DNA of 64,000 nucleotides. It comes from Microvirga lotononidis (GTDB taxonomy: Bacteria > Pseudomonadota > Alphaproteobacteria > Rhizobiales > Beijerinckiaceae). Positions 52,741 through 62,491 of the stretch are shown one piece after another. How positions within the stretch are numbered: the stretch's first letter is position 1; each line of letters begins with the position of its first letter. The stretch lies in contig NZ_CP141049.1 of assembly GCF_034627025.1 (NCBI RefSeq), positions 62,001-126,000 on the forward strand, given 5' to 3'. The notes below the pieces were generated by a model. The model did no database searches, had not been told where the DNA came from, and was given only the letters and a program-made list of their open reading frames with translations. The translations under genes were made by a program, and so were the position numbers.

Positions 52741-53844
52741 TTATTCGGCCGCCACAGCGCGCTGGCTGGACCGCTCATTGAGCAGGCGGCGGAAGGCCGG
52801 GATCAGATCGCGGCCGTACTGAACCGCGTCCTCGAGAGGCTCGAAGCCGCGGATGAGGAAGGTGGTGACGCCAAGATCGTAGTAGTCGAGCAGCGCATCG
52901 GCGACCTGCTCGCCCGTGCCGACCAGGGCGGTGGAGTTGCCCTGAGCCCCAGTGACGGCCGCAATGGCGGTGTAGAGGCGCTTGTCGAGGCGATCGCCCT
53001 GGGCGGCTGCCGCAAGCAGCCGGCGTGCCCCTTCGTTTGGCGGCGGGGCCGCGGCACCCAGCCCCTTGGCCGTCCGCACCGCCTTGATGCGCTCGAGAAG
53101 CGCTTCCGCCCGGGCCCAGGCGCGGTCTTCCGTCTCGGCCAGGATCGGCCGGAACGAGAGACTGAAGCGCACATGGTGCTCGCGCCCGTGCCGGGCTGCG
53201 GCCGCGCGGACGCGTGCGATGGTCTCACGCACCTGGGCGTGCGTCTCGCCCCAGAGGGCATAAACATCCGCGTGCTTGCCGGCCACTTCGATGGCCGCAT
53301 CGGACGAGCCGCCAAAGTACACCGGCAGATGCGGCGTCTGGACCGGCTTCACGGTCGAGAAGGCGCGTTCGAAGCGGTAGTACTGCCCGGCATAGTCGAA
53401 CGGTGTCTCGCTGGTCCAAGACGCTTTGACCACATCGAGATACTCGCTCGTGCGGGCGTAGCGCTCATCCTTTGTCAGAAAGTCGCCGTCCTGCCGGAGC
53501 TCCTGGTCATTGCCGCCCGTGATGATGTGAACCCCGGCCCGGCCGTTGGTGAGATGATCGAGGGTGGCCAACTGGCGAGCAGCCACCGTCGGCGCAGTGA
53601 ACCCCGGCCGATGCGCGATCATCAGGTGAATGCGCTCGGTGACAGAGGCGGCATAAGCCGCAATGTGCTGGCTTTCCGGTGAGGTCGAGTGGAACGCCAC
53701 GAGGAAACGGTCGAAGCCGCCGTATTCCTGCGCCTGGGCCAGAGCCCGGATGTAGTCGCGGTCGATGACGGGTGCCTTGGCGGGATGGGCTTCCGACTCG
53801 TAATGCGTGCCGACAAAGCCGATGAACTCGACGTCCTTGCTCAT
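52741..53844 (-). CDS. ssuD: FMN-dependent alkanesulfonate monooxygenase
   Basis: A 367-aa LLM-class flavin monooxygenase. FIGFVGTHYESEAH, HLMIAHRPGFTAPTVAARQL, LTNGRAGVHIITGGNDQELR and PVYFGGSSDAAIEVAGKHAD are typical of SsuD/SfnG relatives. It releases sulfite from sulfonates with FMNH2 supplied by SsuE. The gene order ssuE-C-B-D-A supports the assignment; the exact chain-length preference is unknown. Confidence 0.88.
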   Translation of the reverse strand: MSKDVEFIGFVGTHYESEAHPAKAPVIDRDYIRALAQAQEYGGFDRFLVAFHSTSPESQHIAAYAASVTERIHLMIAHRPGFTAPTVAARQLATLDHLTNGRAGVHIITGGNDQELRQDGDFLTKDERYARTSEYLDVVKASWTSETPFDYAGQYYRFERAFSTVKPVQTPHLPVYFGGSSDAAIEVAGKHADVYALWGETHAQVRETIARVRAAAARHGREHHVRFSLSFRPILAETEDRAWARAEALLERIKAVRTAKGLGAAAPPPNEGARRLLAAAAQGDRLDKRLYTAIAAVTGAQGNSTALVGTGEQVADALLDYYDLGVTTFLIRGFEPLEDAVQYGRDLIPAFRRLLNERSSQRAVAAE

Positions 53845-53859
53845 GATGGTCTCCTGTTT

Positions 53860-54711
53860 CTACGATCGGGCGAGGGCGTCAGCCGAGGCGGCCCAGACGA
53901 CATCGTCCAGCCGCACACCAGAGGCCGCGGGCGCTCGGGGCCTGACGGGGGTGATCGTCTCTTCACCCGGCTCATCCGCGCTCTCGTCTTCGACGCCGAG
54001 TTCGCGCAGGAGGCGCGAGCGCAAGGTGGCGAAGGCCGGCTGCGCATGACGGCGCGGGCGTTCCAGGTTGACGTGCAGATCGAAGCCGATGCGGCCCTGG
54101 TCCAGCACCAGCACCCGGTCGGCGAGCAGCAGCGCCTCGTCCACGTCGTGGGTCACGAGAAGAACGGCTGGCCGATGGGCCCGCCAGAGCGAGGCGACCA
54201 ACCCTTGGGTCTTGAGCCGGGTGAGCGCATCCAGGGCCGCAAAGGGCTCATCGAGCAACAGCAGTTTCGGTTCCCGCACCAGAGCCCGGGCGAGTGCGGC
54301 GCGCTGAGCCTCGCCGCCGGACAACGTCAGGGGCCAGGCCTCAAGCCGATGGCTCAATCCTACTTCGGATAAGGCGGCAATCGCACGCTCGCGGGCGTCA
54401 GGTGTGCGCAATCCCAGCGCCACATTGGCCCACACCCTCTTCCACGGGATGAGACGCGGCTCCTGGAACACCACGGCCCGCTCTGCCGGCACTGTGACGG
54501 TTCCGGCCGGAGCCTCGTCGAGGCCGGCCAGGGTCCGCAGGAGCGTCGACTTGCCCGAGCCGGAGCGGCCGAGCAGAGCCACGAACTCCCCGGTCCGGAT
54601 GGTCAGGTCGAGACCATCAAGGATGTTGGGGCCGCGGCCGAAGGAGCGCACGAGGTTCGAGACATGCACCACCGGGTGCTGCCGCGCCGCCAGAGCAGGA
54701 TGAGCGTTCAT
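53860..54711 (-). CDS. ssuB: Sulfonate ABC transporter ATPase
   Basis: A 283-aa ABC ATPase. Walker A GRSGSGKST (about 49-57), Q loop VVFQEPRLIPW, signature LSGGEAQRAALARAL and Walker B LLLLDEPFAAL are intact. The last 50 residues (DESADEPGEE onward) extend beyond the usual SsuB end. The start codon lies 4 bp from the ssuC stop. Confidence 0.92.
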   Translation of the reverse strand: MNAHPALAARQHPVVHVSNLVRSFGRGPNILDGLDLTIRTGEFVALLGRSGSGKSTLLRTLAGLDEAPAGTVTVPAERAVVFQEPRLIPWKRVWANVALGLRTPDARERAIAALSEVGLSHRLEAWPLTLSGGEAQRAALARALVREPKLLLLDEPFAALDALTRLKTQGLVASLWRAHRPAVLLVTHDVDEALLLADRVLVLDQGRIGFDLHVNLERPRRHAQPAFATLRSRLLRELGVEDESADEPGEETITPVRPRAPAASGVRLDDVVWAASADALARS

Positions 54712-54715
54712 GGGA

Positions 54716-55522
54716 TCAGTCCTTCAGGAAGCTGGGTCGCCAGGCGAGCACCCGACGCTCGAGAACACGGACGATCTGATCGGCGCTCAGCCCCAGGATG
54801 GCGTAGACGATCAGGCCCACGAGAATGATGTCGGTGCGCAGGAAGTCGCGGGCGGTCATGACCAGGAAGCCGATGCCGGAATCCGCGTTGATCTGTTCGG
54901 CCACCACGAGGCTGAGCCAGGCGACGCCGAGCGCATAGCGAAGCCCAACCAGGGCCGACGGCAGGGCTCCTGGCAGCACGATGTGGAACACCTGCTCGCG
55001 CCGGGTCAGGCCCAGGGTGCCGCCAGCCTCGATCAATTTGGCGTCGACGCCGCGGATGCCGGCAAAGAGCGTGAGGTAGATCGGGAACATCGTGCCCAGG
55101 GCGACAAGCGCGATCTTCGGTGTCTCGCCGATGCCGAACCACAGGATGAACAGCGGCACGAGCGCCAGAAACGGCAATGTTCTGAGCATCTGCAGGGTGG
55201 CATCGAGTAGGTCCTCGCCGCGCCGGGAGAGGCCAGCAATGAGGGCGAACGTGGTGCCCACCACGATGCCGATGCCCAGCCCTGTTGCTACCCGGCCCAG
55301 GGACACCAGGAGGTGCCGGGGCAACTCGCCGGAGGTGATCAGCTCGGCAAACGTGCCGGCGATCATCACGGGTGAAGCGAGCGTGCGGGTCGGAATCAGG
55401 CCGGCACTGGCTGCGACCTGCCACAGGACGACGACGAGAAGCGGAGGGAGATACCGGCGATAGCGCAGCCATCGGTCTGAGCCGGTGCTCGCCGCAGTCG
55501 TGGAGGCGACAGCCGCACTCAT
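54716..55522 (-). CDS. ssuC: Sulfonate ABC transporter permease
   Basis: 268 aa with about six transmembrane helices and the binding-protein-dependent transport EAA-like loop (EAGGTLGLTRREQVFHIVLP). The fold and the loop fit SsuC/TauC. It overlaps the ssuE stop by 4 bp. Confidence 0.92.
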   Translation of the reverse strand: MSAAVASTTAASTGSDRWLRYRRYLPPLLVVVLWQVAASAGLIPTRTLASPVMIAGTFAELITSGELPRHLLVSLGRVATGLGIGIVVGTTFALIAGLSRRGEDLLDATLQMLRTLPFLALVPLFILWFGIGETPKIALVALGTMFPIYLTLFAGIRGVDAKLIEAGGTLGLTRREQVFHIVLPGALPSALVGLRYALGVAWLSLVVAEQINADSGIGFLVMTARDFLRTDIILVGLIVYAILGLSADQIVRVLERRVLAWRPSFLKD

Positions 55523-56127
55523 CGGGCTGCTCCTCGGCGAACAATCTGAAGATTGATCGGAGCCCGCGATGAAACCGTCTCGGTCTTGGGAGCCTCAGCC
55601 CCGATCAGGCCTGCGAGCTGTTGCGCGGCAGTGCTCACCCGCTCCCGGACGCCGGCCTCGTCCAGTTGCCCGTCGACGAAGTCGGCATCGCTCGCGTAGA
55701 CGGCTGTCGGGACAGTCAGAGCCTCAAAGAAGCCGAAGAGCGGCCGCAGGGCGTGTTCCACCACCAGTGCATGGCGCGCGCCACCTCCGGTGGCGGTGAG
55801 CAGCACGGGCTTGCCGATCAAGGCGCGGGGATCAACCAGATCAAAGGCATGCTTGAACAAGCCCGTGTAAGCACTTTTGTACACCGGTGTGCCGACGATC
55901 AGCGCATCGGCTTGCTCGATAGCATCGATAATGTGAGCCGCCGGCAGGGTCAGGTCCTGGCGCTGGAGAGCGGCACCCAGGCCCGGACCAGCGTCGGACA
56001 GGTCGAAGATCTCGAGGCGTGCCGGTCGATGGCTGTTCACCTCGGCGGCGACCATCTCGACGAGGCTGCGGGTCTTGGAGGGACGACGCGGGCTGCCGGA
56101 AAAGCCAACAATGCGGGGCAGACTCAT
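55519..56127 (-). CDS. ssuE: NAD(P)H-dependent FMN reductase
   Basis: A 202-aa flavodoxin-like reductase. IVGFSGSPRRPSKTRSLVEM is the FMN phosphate-binding loop, and IVGTPVYKSAYTGLFKHAFD and LTATGGGARHALVVE are typical of SsuE/MsuE. It supplies FMNH2 to SsuD and perhaps to the NtaA-type enzyme at 49003. First gene of the sulfur operon. Confidence 0.9.
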   Translation of the reverse strand: MSLPRIVGFSGSPRRPSKTRSLVEMVAAEVNSHRPARLEIFDLSDAGPGLGAALQRQDLTLPAAHIIDAIEQADALIVGTPVYKSAYTGLFKHAFDLVDPRALIGKPVLLTATGGGARHALVVEHALRPLFGFFEALTVPTAVYASDADFVDGQLDEAGVRERVSTAAQQLAGLIGAEAPKTETVSSRAPINLQIVRRGAAR

Positions 56128-56256
56128 GGCACAAGTTCTCCTTCCGCCGGCAGAAAGCCGCGACGTTGATCAATCAGGGTCGGGAGGAGCGCAGCGTTGA
56201 AGGAGGCCTCGTGGACCGCCACCTCACCGTACGTGCGCAGGGGTGAGGTGAAGCTA

Positions 56257-57387
56257 AGCAGGTTTCAGCGGGGTGGCCATCGGATGCTGGATGTGATTCC
56301 ATCTTCTTGTTTGGTTTGGAATGCGGATCATGGCAGGCAAATCCCCTGTTGTCGCAAGCGCCGCGCAGCGGCGTGAGCTCATGGCTCTGAGCCACTCGCG
56401 GGATCGGGGCGAGGCCGACCGGGCGCGGGCGCTCCTGCTGACCCTGGCCGGCTGGACGAGCCCGCGGATCGCCGAGGCCTTCGGCGTGCGCGAGGATACG
56501 GTGCGGCTCTGGCGCAGCGCTTTCATGACGGGTGGGGTCGACGCGCTGCGGCGCTCCGTTGCCCCGGGGCCGGCTCCAGTCAAGGCCGAGCAGGCGCTCG
56601 CGGTGGCCGAGGCGGTTTTGTCGGGACCAGTGGCGGATCGCCCCAACTGGACCTTGCCGCGGCTGGCCGACGAGATCGAGAAACGCTCCGGCGTGCGCAT
56701 CTCGCGCTCACGGCTCTCCGTCGTGCTGCGCCAAAAGGGGCTTTCCGCTGGCGCCGGCCGCGCCACACCCTGAAGGGCCGCCAGGATGCCGACGCCGTGG
56801 ATCGCGCTGGCCTGCGCCGCAAGCTCCTGAAGGCGCAGGCCGAGGCCGGCGACATCGTGCTCTTGTTCGGCGATGAGTCTGAGGCGCTCACCCATCCCTA
56901 TTTGGCTCATGCCTGGGCCAAGAAGGGCGCGGATCTGCGCATTCCCGCGCCCGGACAAGCCGCCAAGGTGGCGATGCTCGGGGTGCTCGACTGGGCGCCG
57001 CGCGACCTGATCGTGCGTACCAGCCGGAGCAAGCGCAGTGCCGACTTCATCGCGCTTCTGGACCAGATTGACAGGCAGTATGGCCCGATGCCCGGCCGTG
57101 CGCAGAAGCCGATCGTGCTCGTCCTCGACAACGGCCCGATCCACACCAGCAAGGCAACGCGCGCTGCCCTCGCTGAGCGGGCCTCCTGGCTCACGGTCGA
57201 ATGGCTGCCAAAGTACGCCCCCGAACTCAACGACATCGAGGAGCTCTGGCGCGATCTCAAGCAGCATCATCTTGCTCACCAGACTTTCTCAGGGCCGGAA
57301 AGCCTCGATGCCGCCATTCACCAGGCCACCATGAAACTCAATCGCGAGCGAAATCGCCATCCGTTGCCCAACCACCGAATCGCTGCT
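56257..57387 (+). mobile_element. IS630-family insertion sequence
   Basis: About 1131 bp bounded by TA on both sides (56255-56256 and 57388-57389), the IS630 target. The ends are similar inverted repeats: AGCAGGTTTCAGCG inside the left TA, and AGCAGCGATTCGG as the complement of the right end. It lies between ssuE and the nad locus. The transposase stop codon overlaps the right TA. Confidence 0.8.
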
Positions 57388-57390
57388 TAG
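56330..57390 (+). CDS. IS630 transposase, two frames joined by a likely -1 frameshift
   Basis: The first frame (ATG 56330) encodes the helix-turn-helix part, SPRIAEAFGVREDTVRLWRS, and runs to a stop at 56773. The second frame, one base back, carries the DDE part: LLFGDESEALTHPYL, IVLVLDNGPIHTSKAT and LPKYAPELNDIEELWRDL. A -1 slip at A-AAG-GGG (56734-56740), a canonical X-XXY-YYZ heptamer, joins LRQK to FRWRRPRHTLKGRQ and gives a normal 353-aa IS630 protein. Confidence 0.85.
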
Positions 57391-57876
57391 GAGGCTTCTG
57401 GGATCGCTATGACCCTGGAGCTAGAAGTCGTCATGCCTTCAACCTTCCTTCAATAAAGCTTGCGATGCGGTTGCCCTACGACCGGGTGAGTATCCAATGC
57501 TGATTGACTGCGGGGCCCGGTTCAACACTGTCCTGTGATGACAGAAAGGGTCGCTTCAAAACCGCAACCTGTCAATGGGAACGTTCTTTCTTTAGAACGG
57601 ACGATATGACGATAAGCTTCTACCCAAGTGGCTGCTAAGAGAAGAAACCAACTGCCGAAGCGCGAAATTGGTCCTATAGTGCTGCGGCGCAGCCGTGACG
57701 GAGGCCTGGTTGTTCGTTTTATCGCACAGATTTGCCCAGAATTTGCGAGACCGCAGTCGAGTCAGAAGCGATCAGGAGGATTCAGAAACGATACGGGCGG
57801 TTGGTAGGGCAACGCACGGCTGATATGTTACAAAGGGTTTGGTTGAACCCGTCACTCTGTGTCTTGTCGAGTATCC
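57391..57876. other. Non-coding interval upstream of nadQ
   Basis: 486 bp without a supportable gene. One perfect 6-bp inverted repeat, CGTTCT (57582-57587) with AGAACG (57594-57599), is seen. It may hold the nadQ promoter. Confidence 0.4.
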
Positions 57877-58863
57877 ATGGCGTCCGCACCCTTCTCCCGG
57901 CGACTCAAGACTGCGTCCAAGTCTCTTCCTGAGTTGTCTGTCGATCTCAGCGCCGTGATTATGGCGGCCACGCCAGAGGAGCCTCGGGTGCTCACCGTCC
58001 ACTTCGACCCGCAGCAGATCGATGCCCTGCCCTCCGGCCCCCTGCAGTCACAGCATCGCACCCTCGAGATGGGCTTGCGGACGTGGGTGGCCGAACAGAC
58101 CCAGCTGACCCTCGGCTATGTCGAGCAGCTTTATACCTTCGGCGACAGGGACCGGGCGGAGGCCGATGTCCAGGGTGAGGGGCATTCCCTGTCGATTGCC
58201 TATCTGGCACTCGTGCGGGAGGCCCGCCCCGCAGGATTAGCTCATGCGGCCTGGCGCGACTGGTACTCTTTTCTCCCCTGGGAGGATTGGCGGGATGGGC
58301 GCCCAAAGGCGCTCGATTTGATTGAGCCGAGGCTGAAGGTCTGGGCCAAGGCTGGCGGCAAATCCCTCCGTTCGTTTCGCGAGGAGCGGATCGAACTCAC
58401 GTTCGGGTTTGAGGCTAAAGACTGGACGGATGAGCGGGTACTGGAGCGCTACGAACTCTTGTTCGAGGCGAGGCTCGTTCCTGAAGCCCTCCGCGACGCA
58501 CAAGTATCCGGGTCCTCTAAGGTGCGGTTCGCGCACGGTCAGCCGATGGCGCTCGACCATCGCCGCATTCTGGCGACAGCCATCGGACGCCTGCGGGCCA
58601 AGATTAGGTACCGGCCAGTGATCTTCGAGCTGATGCCGGCGTCCTTCACCCTGCTCGACCTCCAGAAGACAGTGGAAGCGCTGTCCGGTGTCCGGCTGCA
58701 TAAGCAGAACTTCCGCCGGTTGGTGGAGATGCAGGGCTTGGTGGAGGAAACCGGAGAGATTTTGGCCGACACAGGCGGGCGCCCGGCCCGGCTGGTGCGC
58801 TTCCGGCGCGCGGTCCTGGTCGAACGTCCAGCGCCCGGCGTGCGCCTGCCCCGCCTGAGATGA
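57877..58863 (+). CDS. nadQ: NadQ-type transcriptional regulator of NAD synthesis
   Basis: A 328-aa protein of the COG4111/NadQ family, distant from NrtR. The N-terminal Nudix-like fold begins LSAVIMAATPEEPRVLTVHF. GLRTWVAEQTQLTLGYVEQL, then YTFGDRDR, is highly typical. The C-terminal winged helix includes FTLLDLQKTVEALSGVRLHK, then QNFRRLVEMQGLVEE. The Nudix catalytic box is not intact, in line with a regulator. It lies directly upstream of nadABC with two palindromes in between. Confidence 0.82.
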   Translation: MASAPFSRRLKTASKSLPELSVDLSAVIMAATPEEPRVLTVHFDPQQIDALPSGPLQSQHRTLEMGLRTWVAEQTQLTLGYVEQLYTFGDRDRAEADVQGEGHSLSIAYLALVREARPAGLAHAAWRDWYSFLPWEDWRDGRPKALDLIEPRLKVWAKAGGKSLRSFREERIELTFGFEAKDWTDERVLERYELLFEARLVPEALRDAQVSGSSKVRFAHGQPMALDHRRILATAIGRLRAKIRYRPVIFELMPASFTLLDLQKTVEALSGVRLHKQNFRRLVEMQGLVEETGEILADTGGRPARLVRFRRAVLVERPAPGVRLPRLR

Positions 58864-58927
58864 GGCATCTGTTTCGGCAGATTGTGGGTTGACGCGAGCT
58901 TATACTCCCGCCTAGCATAAGTCATAT

Positions 58928-58950
58928 GCCGGCTACCCAGCCGGCTTTCC
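58928..58950 (+). terminator. Terminator-like hairpin after nadQ
   Basis: GCCGGCT (58928-58934) and AGCCGGC (58939-58945) pair around ACCC, followed by TTTCC. It would separate nadQ from nadABC transcription. The short T run makes it weak. Confidence 0.45.
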
Positions 58951-58955
58951 TACAC

Positions 58956-59010
58956 GCATAAATGCTCATTTAGAGCATTTATGCGTTCTACTAATGCTCT
59001 AAATGAGCAT
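58956..59010. promoter_or_regulatory. Two NadQ-like operators upstream of nadA
   Basis: Site 1: GCATAAATGCTC (58956-58967) and GAGCATTTATGC (58973-58984), perfect 12-bp arms around ATTTA. Site 2: ATGCTC (58994-58999) and GAGCAT (59005-59010) around TAAAT, on the same motif. Both share ATGCTC-N5-GAGCAT. They lie between nadQ and nadA, as expected for repression of nadABC by the adjacent regulator. Confidence 0.75.
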
Positions 59011-59021
59011 AGGAGGCTGCC

Positions 59022-60014
59022 ATGGCCAGCGCTGCTTCGTTTGCGTCTCTGCCCCTGCCTGAGCTCTACGCCCGCGTACGGCATCACGTCCCGGCCATGG
59101 AATGGCCTGTATTCGCCCGTGACATCGAAGCCATCCTTACACTCAAGCGCCAGCACAATGCAGTCATCCTGGCGCACAACTACCAGACGCCGGAGATCTT
59201 CCACACGGTGGCCGATATCGTCGGTGACAGCCTGGCCCTGGCGCGTGAGGCGGTGAACACTGACGCGGATGTGATTGTGCTCGCGGGTGTGCACTTCATG
59301 GCGGAGACCGCCAAACTGCTCAATCCGGACAAGACGGTGCTCATTCCGGACGCTGAGGCCGGCTGCTCGCTCGCCGAGTCGATCACGGCCGAGGACGTGC
59401 GTCGCTTAAGGTCGCGCTATCCGGGCGTGCCGGTGGTCACCTATATCAACACGTCTGCGGCTGTGAAGGCGGAGTCGGATATCTGCTGCACGTCGGGCAA
59501 TGCCAAGAAGGTCATCGAGTCGCTTGGGGTTGATCGCGTGATCATGCTGCCGGACGAGTTCCTGGCTCAGAATACAGCCACTCAGGTGCTCGGCATTGAG
59601 ATCATCACCTGGGCAGGGCACTGCGAGGTGCATGAGCGCTTCACCCCTGAGGACATCCGTGCCGTGCGCGAGAGCTACCCGGACGTGGTCGTGCTCGCCC
59701 ACCCTGAAGCGCCGCCCGAGGTGGTGGCGGGGGCCGACTATGCCGGATCGACGGCTGGCATGGCTGACTTCGTCGGCGAGAAGCGCCCGGCCCGGGTCGC
59801 CCTCGTGACCGAATGCTCGATGAGCGACAACGTGGCGGCTCTCTATCCCGAGGTCGAGTTCGTGCGGCCCTGCAACCTGTGCCCGCACATGAAGCGCATT
59901 ACCCTGCCCAAGATCCGCCGGGCTCTGGAGCGGCGTCAGCATGAGGTTACCATTGATCCGGCGGTAGCCGAGCGGGCGCGGCTGGCGGTCGAGCGCATGC
60001 TCGCTGTGCGCTGA
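59022..60014 (+). CDS. nadA: Quinolinate synthase
   Basis: A 330-aa [4Fe-4S] enzyme condensing iminoaspartate and dihydroxyacetone phosphate to quinolinate. Conserved motifs: [55 protein letters not shown]. Cluster ligands are in [19 protein letters not shown] and [16 protein letters not shown] lies upstream of the start. First gene of nadABC. Confidence 0.95.
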   Translation: MASAASFASLPLPELYARVRHHVPAMEWPVFARDIEAILTLKRQHNAVILAHNYQTPEIFHTVADIVGDSLALAREAVNTDADVIVLAGVHFMAETAKLLNPDKTVLIPDAEAGCSLAESITAEDVRRLRSRYPGVPVVTYINTSAAVKAESDICCTSGNAKKVIESLGVDRVIMLPDEFLAQNTATQVLGIEIITWAGHCEVHERFTPEDIRAVRESYPDVVVLAHPEAPPEVVAGADYAGSTAGMADFVGEKRPARVALVTECSMSDNVAALYPEVEFVRPCNLCPHMKRITLPKIRRALERRQHEVTIDPAVAERARLAVERMLAVR

Positions 60015-60023
60015 GGATCGATC

Positions 60024-61619
60024 ATGACCACCACCAATTCACTTGACCACGTTGTGGTTGTGGGTGGCGGCATCGCGGGATTGTCGACAGCCCTTCATCT
60101 GGCACCGCTGCCCGTGACCCTGCTTGTGGCATCGCCACTTGGACAGCAAGCCTCTACACCCCTCGCTCAGGGTGGAATAGCCGCCGCCCTCGGAGCAGAC
60201 GACCACCCTCTCCTGCACGCCGCCGACACTCTTCAGGCGAGTGCCGGTCTCGGCGATCCTGGCGTTGCAGCGCGCGTCGCAGGCGCCGCTCCTTCCTGCA
60301 TCGAATGGCTGGTTGCTCAGAGCGCCTCCTTTGATCGAACCACGTCGGATGAGCTAATCCTTGGGCTCGAGGCCGCCCACTCACGCCGGCGGATCGTGCA
60401 TGCCCAGGGAGACCAAACCGGCAAAAGTGCTCTGGACGCGCTCATCCTTGCTGTCAGGAACTCCCCCTCGATTCAGATCCTAGAGGACCACCGCGTCACG
60501 GATCTGGCGCTGGATGCAAATGGTGCAGTGGCCGGCGTGTTCTGTGCCCCTTGGGGATCCGATGGCAGCGATGAGCCTGTACTGATCCCCGGCCGTGCCG
60601 TGGTGCTGGCGACAGGCGGGATCGGCGGTCTCTACGCCTATACCACCAATCCCCTGAGTGCCCGAGGAGCGGGACTGGCGCTGGCAGCCCGTGCGGGAGC
60701 TGTCCTACGCGATCTCGAGTTTGTTCAGTTCCATCCCACAGCCATCGCAGCCGGTCGTGATCCGATGCCGCTCGCGACCGAGGCTCTGCGTGGCGAAGGG
60801 GCGGTGCTCGTCAACAGTCGCGGTGAGCGCTTCATGCAAGGCATCCCCGGAGCTGAGCTGGCACCGCGCGATGTGGTAGCGCGAGCGATCTTCGCCCAGA
60901 TCTGCGCCGGTGAACGCGTGCTCCTCGACACGCGACATGTGCTTGGGGGCAGCATCGCCAGCAAATTCCCCGGCGTGACAGACCTGTGCCAGGCCGCCGG
61001 CCTCGATCCGGTGCGTGATCCCATTCCGGTGCGCCCGGCTGCCCATTTCCATATGGGCGGGATCAAGGTGGATCATCAGGGCCGCAGCTCGGTTGAAGGA
61101 CTCTGGGCCTGCGGCGAAGTCGCCTCAACCGGCCTGCACGGGGCGAACCGGCTGGCGAGCAACTCTCTGCTTGAAGCGCTGGCCTATGCGGGGTGGATTG
61201 CTGACGACATCAAGAGCCGAGCGCGACGCTCGTTGGCGGCCCAGTCCCCCTCACCTTCTCTCACTCTGCAGCCATCCGACTCTAGTGATCAGCCATCTCC
61301 GCTTCTCCCGCAGGTCCGATCGCAAATGGACCGGCAGGTTGGCGTGTTCCGCGAAGCGGCAGGGCTGACGGAGGCGATCTATCAGCTCCGAAGACTGGTT
61401 TGCGAGGCGCAATCAACGGACGAGCGCGATGCCGCGTTGGTCAGCCTGATGATCGCGGTCTCGGCGTACAGTCGACGGGAGAGCCGGGGGGCTCATCAGC
61501 GGCTGGACCACCCGGCCCAAATGCCTGAACAGCATACTGAGATCACCCTCGATTCAGCGCTGCGCATCGCAGCCCAGATCGACAGCGAAACCACTGCACC
61601 TGCCAGGAGAGTCGCATGA
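60024..61619 (+). CDS. nadB: L-aspartate oxidase
   Basis: A 531-aa FAD enzyme that oxidises L-aspartate to iminoaspartate for NadA. The FAD-binding GGGIAGLSTALHLA is at residues 14-27; later come RRRIVHAQGDQTGKSALDAL, VLATGGIGGLYAYTTNPL, EFVQFHPTAIAAG, and AAHFHMGGIKVDHQGRSSVE. The C-terminal helical domain has a Ser/Pro-rich insertion near 405-430. It starts 9 bp after nadA. Confidence 0.95.
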   Translation: MTTTNSLDHVVVVGGGIAGLSTALHLAPLPVTLLVASPLGQQASTPLAQGGIAAALGADDHPLLHAADTLQASAGLGDPGVAARVAGAAPSCIEWLVAQSASFDRTTSDELILGLEAAHSRRRIVHAQGDQTGKSALDALILAVRNSPSIQILEDHRVTDLALDANGAVAGVFCAPWGSDGSDEPVLIPGRAVVLATGGIGGLYAYTTNPLSARGAGLALAARAGAVLRDLEFVQFHPTAIAAGRDPMPLATEALRGEGAVLVNSRGERFMQGIPGAELAPRDVVARAIFAQICAGERVLLDTRHVLGGSIASKFPGVTDLCQAAGLDPVRDPIPVRPAAHFHMGGIKVDHQGRSSVEGLWACGEVASTGLHGANRLASNSLLEALAYAGWIADDIKSRARRSLAAQSPSPSLTLQPSDSSDQPSPLLPQVRSQMDRQVGVFREAAGLTEAIYQLRRLVCEAQSTDERDAALVSLMIAVSAYSRRESRGAHQRLDHPAQMPEQHTEITLDSALRIAAQIDSETTAPARRVA

Positions 61620-62491
61620 AGCCGTTCCTTGCCGCACCGAACACCCTCGCCCCGCTTCCGCGCCTGCTGGTGGAGCCGATCGTGCGCGCGGCATTGCTCG
61701 AGGATCTCGGCCGGGCGGGCGACATCACGACCGATGCCGTCATTCCCGCAGACGCCAGGTTGCGCGGCGCCATCGTGGCCCGGGAGCCCGGTGTGGTCGC
61801 AGGCATCGATGCGGCGCTGCTTGCGTTCACCTTGATCGACCCTGACGTCACGGTCGCCATCGAACGCTCCGATGGCAGCCGGGTTGATCGAGGAGAGGCT
61901 GTTCTGCGGGTGGAGGGGCCAGCGCGGAGCATTCTCTCGGCGGAGCGTGTGGCGCTCAATCTGCTCTGTCGGCTGTCGGGGATCGCAACGGCGACCGCAA
62001 CTCTCGTCGACGCGGTCCAGCCCCATGGCCATGCGCGGATCGTCTGCACGCGCAAAACCACCCCGGGGCTGCGCTCGCTGGAGAAGCACGCTGTTCGGGC
62101 GGGTGGAGGAATCAACCATCGCTTTGGGCTGGATGATGCCGTTCTCATCAAGGACAACCACATCGCTATTGCCGGAGGTGTCCGGCCGGCGCTGGAGCGG
62201 GCCCGTGCCAGTGTGGGGCATCTCGTCAAGATCGAGATCGAGGTCGACACTCTCGACCAGCTGGACGAGGTGCTGCAGGTCGGAGCCGACGCGATCCTGC
62301 TCGACAATATGAGCCCGGGCACGCTGGCCGAGGCCGTTCGGCGCGTGAACGGGCGAGCCATCACGGAAGCCTCGGGGCGGGTCACGATGGCAACGGCACC
62401 TGCAATCGCCGCGTCAGGCGTGGATCTGATCTCGACGGGCTGGATCACGCACAGCGCCCCTATCCTTGATCTTGGTCTAGACGTGGCCTGA
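61616..62491 (+). CDS. nadC: Nicotinate-nucleotide pyrophosphorylase (quinolinate phosphoribosyltransferase)
   Basis: A 291-aa enzyme that makes nicotinate mononucleotide from quinolinate and PRPP. Motifs: ALLEDLGRAGDITTDAVIP, ALNLLCRLSGIATATA, RIVCTRKTTPGLRSLEKHAV, FGLDDAVLIKDNH and LVKIEIEVDTLDQL. The start overlaps the nadB stop (ATGA), so translation is coupled. It completes the de novo pathway to the pyridine ring. Confidence 0.95.
   Translation: MKPFLAAPNTLAPLPRLLVEPIVRAALLEDLGRAGDITTDAVIPADARLRGAIVAREPGVVAGIDAALLAFTLIDPDVTVAIERSDGSRVDRGEAVLRVEGPARSILSAERVALNLLCRLSGIATATATLVDAVQPHGHARIVCTRKTTPGLRSLEKHAVRAGGGINHRFGLDDAVLIKDNHIAIAGGVRPALERARASVGHLVKIEIEVDTLDQLDEVLQVGADAILLDNMSPGTLAEAVRRVNGRAITEASGRVTMATAPAIAASGVDLISTGWITHSAPILDLGLDVA

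Noticed and set aside
52324..53682. 452-codon plus-strand frame opposite ssuA/ssuD
   Set aside because: Antisense to two clearly identified genes in an operon.
57579..57598. GAAC...GAAC considered as an alphaproteobacterial LexA box
   Set aside because: The spacing between the two GAAC blocks is 12 nt, not the 7 nt of the GAACN7GAAC box.
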